Positions 43,673 to 54,200 of a stretch of 64,000 nt of DNA are shown here, in pieces. A model generated the notes under the pieces. That model made no database searches. It was given only the letters and a program-made list of their open reading frames with translations, and was not told the DNA's origin. The position numbers and the translations under genes were made by a program. The stretch comes from Aquatica leii (lineage: Eukaryota > Arthropoda > Insecta > Coleoptera > Lampyridae), in assembly GCA_035610365.1 (NCBI GenBank), contig CM069432.1, positions 109,449,529 to 109,513,528 on the forward strand, given 5' to 3'. Within the stretch, counting starts at the first letter, position 1. Every line of letters begins with the position of its first letter.

Positions 43673-46600
43673 CATAAAAATTGTCATCGTGGCACCATAA
43701 TTGGGTATTCATTGTTATTGTGGCACCCAAAAATACAAAGAGGCACCCAAGTTTGGGAGCCACAGTACTTTTACATTAAAAATTTTTCTAGAGCTTATCA
43801 ACACTTTTTAAGCTCGTACGCAAAAATTGCTTGCAGGAGCCATTTTGTCAATTGGTGGTCAGATTTATACAGTTTGGTTCATTCATAATAAGACAGAGGG
43901 CGTTGTGCGATATACAGGTGTATATAATTTTGACGTATTGACTATATGGCACCCCGATAATTGTTGTAGATTGTGGCACCATTTTTAGCGGCAACATTGT
44001 TGAACAGTGCGATATCGTAACAAAATAAATGTACTAAAATATAACTTGCGTAACTCATTTTGATTTAATAAAAACTTGATAATGCTTTTTGATATCAGTT
44101 ATGTTTTTGTTTAATTATTTAACTATTTGATATTTATTAACAAAATAATCAATTAAAATATGTTAGATAGTTTTTATACTGTATGTATCAAAATTATTTC
44201 TAAATTTAAAAAATATAATTTTACAAAGATTAATTAATATTAAACGTTCAATATTTGTTTTAATTAGTTTTTCATAAGCAATAATTTATGCTTATTTTTA
44301 GCGTAGGAACTTTAACTTGTATATTATTTTCTATTTTAAGTTTCTTGTATTTGAAAATTGATTTTTGTAAATAGAATATATTAGAACAAAAACTTATTAA
44401 ACAAAAAATAAACAATTTTTTGTTGTTTAAAGTATTATAAAGCGTTAAGAAGAGTATTTTTTAAGTAAGTTTAAAGTAGTAAGTAATTGTTTTACTAGTC
44501 ATTTTGTTAGCTATTTTATGAAATTTTTACTGCACTTAAAAACAACCCTAAATCATAGTACTATCATTTCCATATTTTATAGTTTTTATTTTTTTCCAAT
44601 ATTTTTTATTAGTTGTTGATAAACTGAAATGTACGACGTTTGCTTTCAAAAACTTTAAATTGTGATTCATCCGTTCAAACAACTGTTTTTTTTGCTTCTA
44701 ATTTGTATTTTCTGCAAGATTGATTCTAATTGAGTTTTTTTCTGTTTCTGCAGCATACATAAACGCGCGTCGTTTATTACTTACTTTCTATAACTTAAAC
44801 TGTTGTTACGGTAAATGTGGTGCTGTTGCATATGATTAAATAAATTAAAAAATAAATAAAAGATCGTAATATTTAGTACTATAAAAAATTGTCTTTTGAA
44901 ATGTGTCATCTCATTAAATTTATTTTGAGGTTTAATAGTTATTTTCACTTAGTTTACAGTCGAAATTGTTTAGTTATTTTCTCTGTTCTTTTCATCTTAA
45001 GCACAGGTGGCTAGCCAAATCTATAACAATGTCCCTAGAACTAGACACTAGCTTAAGTACTTCCAGGTTTTAGAACTCCAGTTCTTTCTTGAAACATCCA
45101 CTTTTTAATCTTGTTTGCTAATTGTTTCACTGTTATAATATTTTTTAGTTGCATGGATATCTGATTAAAGATGCCAGATTCTATAAGTTGTATTGATTTC
45201 TGACCCATTTTCTTATTTGGTTTTTGTTATACGGTTTTCCTTTGCTTTATCATGATTGTGATTTATCTTTTTTGTTGTTTTTTGTTATTAAATTGGTATA
45301 TAAGTGTTGTAAACAAAAATGTTATTTTTGAAGATTTTTGAAATTTAACATTTTTTCTTCAATGTAAAAATAACTTTAAATTTAACAATCAAAATTATAT
45401 TTTTATTATAAAATGATACTACCATATTCCAATATACCTAACCAAATGTATATTATTTACAGTTATATTTGACTTTTCTTGAGCATTCTATAGATTTTTA
45501 ATGTAAATGAACAAAGATTTTTTATTAAATACTAAAATAGAAAACATCAGAAACAAGTTGTAGAATTTTAGAAATTGACAGCCGCATCCTAAAAAGTAGT
45601 TACTTCTTTAAAGTTGCTAGACGTAAACATTGTCCACAAAGGAAATTTGCTACATTATTGATAAATGTAAATACAAATTTAATATTAAAAAAATGTATTT
45701 TTAGTTTTGTATTTTTAAACTTTCTGACTTTTACCTTTACTTTTTTTAGTATTTACCTTGATCCTTTCTGGTAATTTTGTACGTACAAAACATTAGAAAA
45801 CAAAACGAACACTGCATCTAACGTTTCTTATGACAAAGAATTGATGAAGATTTATATTAAACCTACAATTTTAAAATTATAATTATTTTAATAAAGTACT
45901 TAGCAAGATACCCATTGATGAGTATTAAAATCAATACACCATAATCTGCCCTTCTAAAAAGTATTAACCGAAAATTACACTTTTAAGAAACTCAAAACAC
46001 AGGATTATTTATTAACAGATCAAAAACTTTACTACTAAATTTCGTAATTAATTACATTCATGCTTTTGTATTTTTAATTTTTTTTAAGATTTGACGTGAA
46101 ACTTGACATTAACAGATAAACCCCCTAGCTCCAACAAACCCTAACTTAGAAACTAGTGCCCTAACTCAAGAATTTAAATATGGAAAATAGGCCGAGCCAC
46201 CCCTAATTTGAAGCGTCTTTCAAGTTTCTATGCGACAGTAAAAAGAAACTAAAATTTACGCAACGGAACCAGGGTCTCTGGAAAAATTTCGTCGACGCAA
46301 TATTGAAGAATGCCGCTAAATTACGCCATAGATCTTCCAAAATGTAAGGAAACGTTTAGAGCAGTCTTTGTATTATTGTATGGAAGTTGGTTGCGCACAA
46401 TTTGAGCATTTATTGAACTAATAAAAATTTCTTCTGACGTTGAATTTTGATGTTTTAAATTTTTCTACACTTTTAAAATTTTTATAAACTTAAAAACAAT
46501 CATGCACACACGTAGAGAATCAAGAGACCATTAAAATCAGGGTTACTCGACCACCTTACTATAATTTTTGTTTTTGTTCTGGGTTATTGGGGCTAGAAGG

Positions 46601-47993
46601 TTGACCTGACAAAATCAAATTTGACGCCAAAATGTGTCGTTCAAAAAGTCAAAAGTGGCGTGTTTTAGGATTTTTTCTAAACAACACCCCCTCCTTATGT
46701 AATCTAGAGGGTTGTTTTTTATGGGGACAAAAAAAATTAATAAAACTACTTTTGGCCTTGCTGTCGTATAGAGAATTAAAAGACCTTTTAAATGACAGGT
46801 CGTTTGACGCCCTTCTCTTGAATTAGGGGTTGCTAGATCTAGAGGGATGGTGTGTCAATTTCAAGTTTGATATTTAAAGTTGTCTCCTAAAAATCACGAA
46901 TCGACCTGTCTGAGTGTTTTTTAATAACTTAGTCTCCCCACCTTAGTTAATCTAGAGGGTTGTTTTTAATAGAGACGAAAAAACATTGGAAAAAACTATT
47001 TTCAGCTATGTTGTTGCATAGAGAATTAAAAGACGCTTTAAATGAGGGGTCATTCGACCTCCTTCCCCTATTCAAATTCTTGAGTTAAGGGTTGCTGGAG
47101 CTAGGGGGTTGATGTGTCAATGTCAAGTTTGAAATTTAAAATTGTCTTTTAAAAATCAAGAATCGATCTGCCCGAGCGTTTTTTTAAGAACCTAGTCTCC
47201 CCACCTTAGTTAATCTAAAGGGTTGTTTTTAAAGAAGACGAAAAAGAATTGGATAAATCTATTTTTGGCCATGCTGTCGCATAGAGAATTTAAAGACGCT
47301 TTAAATGAAGAGTCATTCGAGTTCCTTTCCTTATTTAAATTTTTGAGTTAGGGGTTGTTGGAGCTACGGGGTTGATGTGTCAATGTCAAGTTTAATATCT
47401 CAAGTTATTTACTAAAAATCAAGAATCGACCTGTCAAAGCGTTTGTTAAAAAACTAGTGTCCCCCACTTTACTTAATCTAGAGGGTTGTTTTTTATAGGA
47501 ACACAAAAAAATTCAATAAAACCACTTTCTGCCATGCTGTCCTCATAGAGAATTGCAGATGGTTTTAAATGAAGGTTCGATCAACCCCCTTCCCTTATTT
47601 AAATTCATAAGTTAGGGGTTGCTGGGTTCTGAGGGTTGATGTGTCAATGTCAAGATTGACATTTAAAGTTGTGTCCCAAAAGTGTCCTAAAGCAGAAGTG
47701 TTTTTTTTTCAAAAGCCCAATCTATATAAGCAGCATGATAGAAGTGAAATATCATATACATACAGTTTAATTAAAAACAAAATATTTACTAACTGGCACC
47801 TTAACTATTTAATTTATATGACAACAATGTTGGGTGTCATTTACTATTTTAAACATGTATTTTTATACAAATGGGTGCCATTTGCATAATACACGTCGAT
47901 ATGCCACAATGACATATATTATCAAAGAATTTATACACCCGGGTGTCTTTTATGCAATAGTCATGGTGGGTGCCACATAATTCAACACTTACG
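43673..47993 (+). mobile_element. block A2: second copy of the 4.3-kb (TA)n-bounded element
   Basis: It is collinear with block A1 over its full length. Differences are small substitutions and indels; for example A2 has an extra AGGGTCTCTGG-containing insertion near 46268. It starts and ends at exactly the same bases next to (TA)n as A1, which fixes the element ends. It is non-coding like A1. The internal ~262-bp tandem repeats lie at about 46545-47690. Confidence 0.88.
46545..47690 (+). repeat. internal tandem repeat of ~262 bp in block A2
   Basis: Same landmarks and unit order as in A1 (TGTCAATGTCAAG and AATCTAGAGGGTTGTTTTT). The copy number matches A1, so it was present before the block duplicated or transposed. 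Confidence 0.85.
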
Positions 47994-48008
47994 TATATAT
48001 ATATATAT
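47994..48008. repeat. (TA)n microsatellite joining block A2 and the next block
   Basis: About 7 TA units, then TTGTAGAGACGC. Confidence 0.9.
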
Positions 48009-48519
48009 TTGTAGAGACGCTACTACGAGGATATTTTCATTTGTATCGCGTATAACTATGAAGCTATGCTTCAGACTACAAGGATATCCTCATAGTGTGC
48101 TGCTATTTCCTTATGAGTACGAGCTTACGATTAAGGCCACATCTAGCGGCGGTTGTGTAATACCATATATGTGTGGCAGATGTCGCTGCATATAAAATTT
48201 TAATAATTAATGTAATATGAACGGGGATTGTAGCAACCTCAACCATTTTCAGTTCTACATGGGAAAGTTTACTAGCAATAATATTTACGGCACGCTAGTA
48301 GGTAAATATGTATATACAAAACAATAAGGAAATTTGGAATAAAATATTTTTTTAGTCTTTTCGGAAAGGAGAAAAGTCGTATCTGCATTTTTCTGACTGT
48401 ATGACTGAAACATTTGAAGTTGAAAAACACAACTCATGTATTTACATCACTTTATACCCACATATCACTTAATGCAGTTTTACAAAAAAATACCCTGCTA
48501 CATGAAAATCATTTTTGCT
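48009..48519. other. start of a possible block D; non-coding
   Basis: It begins TTGTAGAGACG right after the TA array, like block C. CTACnAGGATAT-type words occur twice (48022-48045 and 48072-48095), and GCCACATCTAGCGGC with GTGGCAGATGTCGCTGC forms a short inverted pair at 48140-48195. No matching right end was found in the window. Confidence 0.35.
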
Positions 48520-48850
48520 CGAAAAAAATGCAAATATGACTGTGATTTGCACGCTAGTCGTTGTCTTTTATATTCTTCGTAATTTACGGTTGTTTTAGTT
48601 CCTATATTTTTTTTATTCGCACTTCTTAATTTGCGCTTCTTTTTTAATTTTTAACTCATTGTTTGGTTTTTCTTTTGTTTTTCTTGGTAAGGCGATACAA
48701 ATAGCAATATCGTTTAGTTTATTTATAATATGTCGTCATGTAAATAAATAAAAACGTTAATCGTAAGTTGAGGGCCACAACTTAAAATTATGAAACGAAA
48801 AAAAAGTTCAATGAATCGAGTGCACGCCATCAAGCCGCGTGGTTTTGCTA
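48520..48850 (+). repeat. direct repeat, left copy
   Basis: Diverged direct copy of 49930-50225, sharing TATAATATGTCGTCAT, AATCGTAAGTTGAG, AAAAAAAGTTCAATGAATC and AAGCCGCGTG. It could be an LTR-like or simply duplicated segment around 1.1 kb of other repeats; no TG...CA ends are obvious. Confidence 0.7.
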
Positions 48851-48984
48851 TGACCTTGCTCGGAGGATTCCTTGTAAAGCGATAAAGATTGCAAATGCTT
48901 AAATCATGCTGTGTCTACGTGTTTATATTCGTATTTACTTATGCATTTTATAATCATAATCATTTTTTTAATTAAAATTTATAA

Positions 48985-49650
48985 AAAACATAGTCAAATC
49001 TCGATAACCCGAATCTCAAGATGCACCAAAACAAACTTTTCGATTCGATTTTTTCATGCCAATAAATATGTAAGACGTAGGACAAGAACCGCAAATTTTG
49101 TAACAATTTAAAAAGTGCATTTTTGTAGTGTGAGATTATTTTATTATATATGTAAAAGTTATCTTCTCCAGTTGTAACGAAATTTATTCGGAGAACAATT
49201 TGACGGTCGTATGCATACCATTATAGTACCTACGTGCTGATTGTATAAACAATTTGATTATTCATAATTTTATTACCTCTGCTCTTTTAAAGGAAAAAGT
49301 AAAAAAAATAAATTAAACATATTTTTGTGTACTTACAATCATATGAACGTATTTATTGTATATAAAGACAAATTAATAATCAATAATTTTTTGTAATTCG
49401 CAATACAAATACTTTTCATGTAAAATAAGAAATCATGTTTAAGTTTACATCTTTTTAAATAAAATTGTTGGAATATTAAAAAGCAGGATGTCTTAAAATG
49501 ATCAAAAATATTTTTATTTCGACATTGCTAATTCATCACATAGTGCTGTTTATCTTAAGTTTGTTACTGCTTATCTTGTGTCATAAACATAATCTGACTA
49601 GAAAGAAATGTTAGCAAATTACCAAGTGTTAAACAGAGATATGCAAACTA
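48985..49650 (+). repeat. pogo/Tigger-like MITE-type repeat, diverged copy
   Basis: It matches 58610-59160 (and, inverted, the corresponding left palindrome arm). Shared words are ATAGTCAAA, ATCTCAAGATG, TTTTCATGCCAATAAATATG, TTTTGTAGTGTG, ACTGCTTATCTTG and TCATAAACATA. Ends reading AGTCAAACTCGGAT with a nearby TTCGACTTATCGAA palindrome resemble pogo/Tigger-type elements. The assignment is tentative. Confidence 0.5.
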
Positions 49651-49929
49651 AATGAAAATAAATTTACAGAGGTACTTAGTTATGATTTCGTTTGACGATA
49701 ATAATTTAGGATGAAGGTGAAACCGCCTATAAAAATGCATTATTGCCGTACCGTACTTTTTGAAATCACTTGCAGATAAGCTCGTATATATACTGTGTTT
49801 CAATATTTGAATCCAATTTTAAGAAAATAATCAATCGAAAAGTAATTCTCGTTTTAATTAAATTTTTCCGTCAAAAGTTTTTATATTACCACCAAAAAAA
49901 TCGGGACCTCTAACAAGGGGAGCTCAGGT

Positions 49930-50225
49930 GACATTACTTTTGCTCGTTGCATTGTATATTCTTTGTAATTTAAGTTTGTTTTATTTCCTATATAATTTTT
50001 TCATTTCTACTGTTTAATTTACACTTCTTTTTTAACTTCTTGAGTAATCGCTGTTTTTTTAGACAAAAAAGTACAAATAGCAACATAATTTAGTTTCCTT
50101 ATAATATGTCGTCATATAAATAAATAAAAACAATAATCGTAAGTTGAGCGAATGTTAAAATTAGGTAAAGAAAAAAAGTTCAATGAATCAAGTGCACGCT
50201 ACCAAGCCGCGTGATTTTGCTTCGA
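49930..50225 (+). repeat. direct repeat, right copy
   Basis: Partner of 48520-48850 (roughly three quarters identical by eye). It ends just before the hAT-type terminal sequence at 50249. Confidence 0.7.
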
Positions 50226-50469
50226 AAAAGTCAGCAAACCGGGATTACCAGTGGTGAATTTACGCTTAGGCCCGTGAACCCGGGCCTAGGACGACAAAAC
50301 TCTAGTGATGCTTCGCTATGGAACAGATTTCATCGTTGTAAACATAATGTAGTAATATATATAAATACAAAATGATTTTAAATATTCCAGGAATGTTTAC
50401 AATGGTAGAAGGTTTTGTTACAAACATTTATTTTAGGTTAGGTTAATTTATTCAGATACTAAAAAACCT

Positions 50470-50880
50470 GTATTATGTGCTCTATGTTTATTATTCGGCA
50501 AAAATAGAGAAATCAAATGTTTTCACTGGTGAACGTCTCGTGACTAGAAAGACTCAAAAATACGCATCGAAAGTCATAAAAATTCTGATTTGCATAAAAC
50601 TAATGTTAGTCATTTTAAACTCAAACACGTGCTGATAAACTTATGATACAACAGCTTGTTGAAGAAATTTTGTGTTGGAAAAAAATACTGCCATCCCAAA
50701 CACATTCAGAAAAAATTACTCATGACGGTAATTTTTTAGAAATTATAGATTTTCTTGCTGAATTTCGGTCCATCCTTACCTAAACATTTAAAATATTAAG
50801 TGCACTCTGGAAGTGTAATAAAGTATTACAACAAATTTCTACTGAAGTTAAAAACGTTAAGTATTTTGGTTACCATTGTT
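50470..50880 (+). pseudogene. hAT transposase N-terminal remnant
   Basis: Multiple-frame remnants: CALCLLFGKN (TTF-type zinc-finger region), SHKNSDLHKTNVSHF (the HE/KNS..H region) and FLEIIDFLAEF, which matches the NFLxIIELLAEFDP block of DUF4371 hAT transposases. Stops and shifts are frequent. The remainder of the domain is missing up to the unrelated insertion. Confidence 0.65.
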
Positions 50881-50929
50881 ATTAGGTATATACGTAAAAA
50901 TGGTGAAATAGTAGAGAGGTTTTAAATTA

Positions 50930-52940
50930 TACCAAATAGTGTGTAATGATCCCAACCCACCCCAGAATACTATGAATCGAATTGACTCTCCCTGTAACTG
51001 GACCACAACGAAATTAAACCCGCGTAATTCAAAATTACATCGATAATTTCATACTCTAACTTACCTACATTGTGTATCAAGAAAATACGTACGATATACT
51101 GTGTTACTCTCGATATTAACGGGATCAGGTTTTCAGTTTAGGTAGAAATAAAACCCAAAATTGCGGTACCACATAATAATAGTAACTTTATTAGTTGCAC
51201 CACAAAAAAAACGTGTCGACCGTCCTCTGACGGCCAGCATTCACTAGGCTTAAGACAGAGAAAAGAATGCTTTAGAAAAACTCTGTCGGCCGAAATTTAG
51301 CAGCGCGCAACTTGATTAATTGTACTGTTTCAACAACACGAATACAGTAATGCGTGGTTAGATCACAAATACATCATTGCTAATCCTATGTAACTGAGCA
51401 GCGACGCACAGATATAATCAGGGTTATTTAATAACGTTATAATTTATTATTTAATCTAGGATAACGTTCAAACTTCATGTTATCGAATATTGCGGATCTA
51501 CTTTTGAAGGCACTACTTCGAGTGACGCTTCCAAAGCCGCCATAATAAGGAATAGAGTAAAGAAGATCATATGATTAGCAATATGCTATGATCCACCCAA
51601 CGCAGTATAATTCATAAAAGATTGACGTCATTAAATACCATCATACAGTTCAGCCAATCAAGCAACAGGTGTCAATCATCTCTTGCCAAACAGTTCTAAA
51701 AGAATCGTTGCAACAGGTAAAATCAATTAAACCAACCAACAGGGCGCAAATAAGGTATGAAATAAACCTAGCTTGCATGAAATTACTACTGACCCACATC
51801 ATTACCACACTCACTGGCACACCTCCATTATCAACAGTATACAAAACCAAAGAACGTTAATAGAGTCGGAGTCCTCTCCGAAGGGGGAACAATTCGCCTG
51901 GAAGTACGGATCCCTTGTTCCTTATGTTGCTAGATAGCGTACCCTCGATAATGACATCGTACATATATCGAGAAGAACACCCACGGAGAAAATGTTAATT
52001 AAGCATAGTCCACCAAGGCATTTCATACTACGGCCAGTAATAATATCACACACTGAACAAGAAATGACGCTCAATGTAATAACCACAGCGTGGTATAGCT
52101 TACTTTGAAATTACCTGATATAATCTAATTAATTCAAATACAAAAACCTCTCTAGATGAGCTAAAGACAATTTAAAACAAGTTCCGAGTACCTCTCGTAA
52201 TTACCTAAATCCAAAAGTACAGCATTACCTCAAGAGCCAACATGTACATATAATTACACAGATATATCAATCGAGATCTATTATTGGTCTCATGGGTTAT
52301 AATTGCATATCCTAGGCCAAACTACAAAGCACACAACTCTACCCAAATAATACATTCGAAGTAACCCTTCGAAACCAATAACAGATCAAAAGTCCACGTA
52401 TGAACACCCGATCATTGTAAATGGGTCATGTTGTCTAAACCAATTGTTACTACGCCCCCATAAGCTGCGAGCATGCCAAAGATCATAACTCATTTATAAT
52501 ATGAACACAAATCAAACGACAAAAGGTACCCCATTGAAACAATACTGTACCCACACAGAAAACATATTCAAGAAAGGCTTAAACAGCTCGGAACAAGTTA
52601 TTCGTCTTAAATAAATTACCTTATTAATCACTGAGATAACATATAACACAGTTTGAAATAAGCAAACTAAATACGCAATTACGCACTACGCATTAAGTGA
52701 ACAAAGAAAAATATCACAGACAAAAGAATTGCGTCACAACGGCTCACATCGGCCTTTACAAAAACATCCACAATAAAATAAATATAAAACATTACCTGAC
52801 GTCGATGTAAAACTAAAATAATTAATTCCGTAATAATCTAATAATATTCGTAATATCTACACTGATATCAACTACGCGCTCTTTTTTTTCCTTCCTTTTT
52901 TTTTCCTAGATGGCGCTATTTTTTTCAATATACATGATGC
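50930..52940. other. ~2-kb insertion of unclassified sequence inside the hAT
   Basis: Composition differs from the surroundings (more C on plus, e.g. CCCAACCCACCCC at 50950). It ends in long pyrimidine runs and ATGGCGCTATTTTTTT. No ORF has a recognisable domain; the overlapping pair at 51650-51860 is not supported. It may be an LTR or the UTR of a larger element. Boundaries are approximate. Confidence 0.4.
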
Positions 52941-52959
52941 GGCACAATTATTATAAAAA

Positions 52960-53560
52960 TTGTAAAACTAGAAAGTTCTTCAAAAGCGATTCATTACTAG
53001 TGGTCATAAAGCTAAAGACATTGAGAACGCTATTTGAAATGCTTTTTAAAGAAATGGTCTTGAGATAAAGCACTCTTGTGGTCAATCTTATGACAATGCT
53101 AGCAATATGTCAGGTGTATATGCAGGACTTTAGACACGAATTAAAACAATTAATTCTTAGACAGATTACGTTCCTTGCGCTGCACATTTCTTAAATTTAC
53201 TAAAGACTTGTGTAGCTGAATCGGTATCTGACGCAGCTAATGTTTTTTAGTACTTTGCAAACTAATATAATTTTTTCACTATATCTACACATCGTTGGGA
53301 GATTTTGATGTAACGTACAAGTCTAAAAGTTAAGGGTTTTTTATAAATTGTTGGTCTGCTTAAAATGATGCATTTTATGCTTTAGAAAAAGAGTGGGCTT
53401 TATTCCAGAAAATACAGGAAAAAAATCCAATATCTGAAGTTGTTGGACTGCAAAAAACATTTCGAAACAGCAATTTTAGTCATTGTTTGAAAAGTAATTT
53501 TAGATTGTTTCAATGCTGCTAGTAAGAAACAAGTTGATTTATCATAGTTGTCCAAGAGAC
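52960..53560 (+). pseudogene. hAT transposase central remnant
   Basis: Plus-strand remnants follow DUF4371 order: LFEMLFKE and a frame change, CGQSYDNASNMSGVYAGL, VPCAAHFLNLLKTCVAES and NFFTISTHRWEIL. The GQxYDNASNMSG and STHRWEIL blocks are diagnostic. Stops break every stretch, and the RNase H-like fold is incomplete. Confidence 0.8.
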
Positions 53561-53625
53561 TTGTTTTCTTCAAAGATATAAAAGATAAACAATTTTTTCA
53601 ATAGGAAGCAAAATAGAAAGAAAAA

Positions 53626-54200
53626 ATCGTAACACTAGCCTCTGCAGTTACGAATATTTAATTTTCAATGAATTAAGCAATTCTGTACAAGTTTCCAAAG
53701 AGTTCTGCGGCGGTCAAAGATGTATTGTAGAAACTGAGAAAATATTCTTTCCAATCTGGAGTTATTCGAATGCTGAATGAAATCTGCTTAGAATTACTAC
53801 AATTTGTGGTTTCATATCTATTATCATTGAAAAAAAAGGATTGATGCCGCATTTCTTCTAAAATTTCATTTAGAACAAAAAATGTCATGTTCAAAATTTC
53901 ATTGGCTACTTCCTCTAAAAGCCATTTAAACACCTCTTTGTTTTTCATCTATTCTTTGAGTGCTGGCTTACCATTTGCTTAAAGGTTTAAAAACATTGGA
54001 AACTTCTTCTTCATGGTCACAAATTGCCAACCCTTGACTCGTCAAATATTGAAGTAAAGAAATTATGCACGTAGAGCTCACGTGTTTCTTGTGATTACAT
54101 ATACATATATTGTTATATCGGAACAAAGCGCTAAAGTGAAATAATTTCAGAAATATATAGTATTGCCGTTCATCTGTTTTTATCGATGTTTGTCTTTGCA
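53626..54200 (-). pseudogene. second hAT transposase, fragment copy 1
   Basis: The minus frame 54201-53968 gives KTDERQYYIFLKLFHFSALF and LTSQGLAICDHEEEVSNVF. The frame 53948-53673 gives KEVFKWLLEEVANEI, then the ETTNCSNSKQISFSIRI block (family: DETTDxSNKEQLSxxIRY) and FYNTSLTAAELF. This is a different hAT lineage from the plus-strand one to its left. 53626-54093 is directly repeated at 55051-55516. Confidence 0.75.

Larger units (their letters stand above)
50249..53560 (+). mobile_element. hAT element (DUF4371/ZMYM type), broken
   Basis: CAGTGGTGAATTTACGC at 50249, followed by GGCCCGTGAACCCGGGCC, is a characteristic hAT left end. Decayed DUF4371-type transposase words follow on plus in two pieces, separated by ~2 kb of unrelated sequence. 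The right end was not found, so the element is probably truncated near 53560. The 8 bases before the left end (GGGATTAC) are the expected duplication, but their partner is missing. Confidence 0.65.

Noticed and set aside
51961-51990. CACGGAGAAAATG as another CACGG-element end
   Set aside because: Only the first ~8 bases agree with the terminal repeat, and the following sequence lacks the ACTACTAGC/TTCATAA subterminal words.
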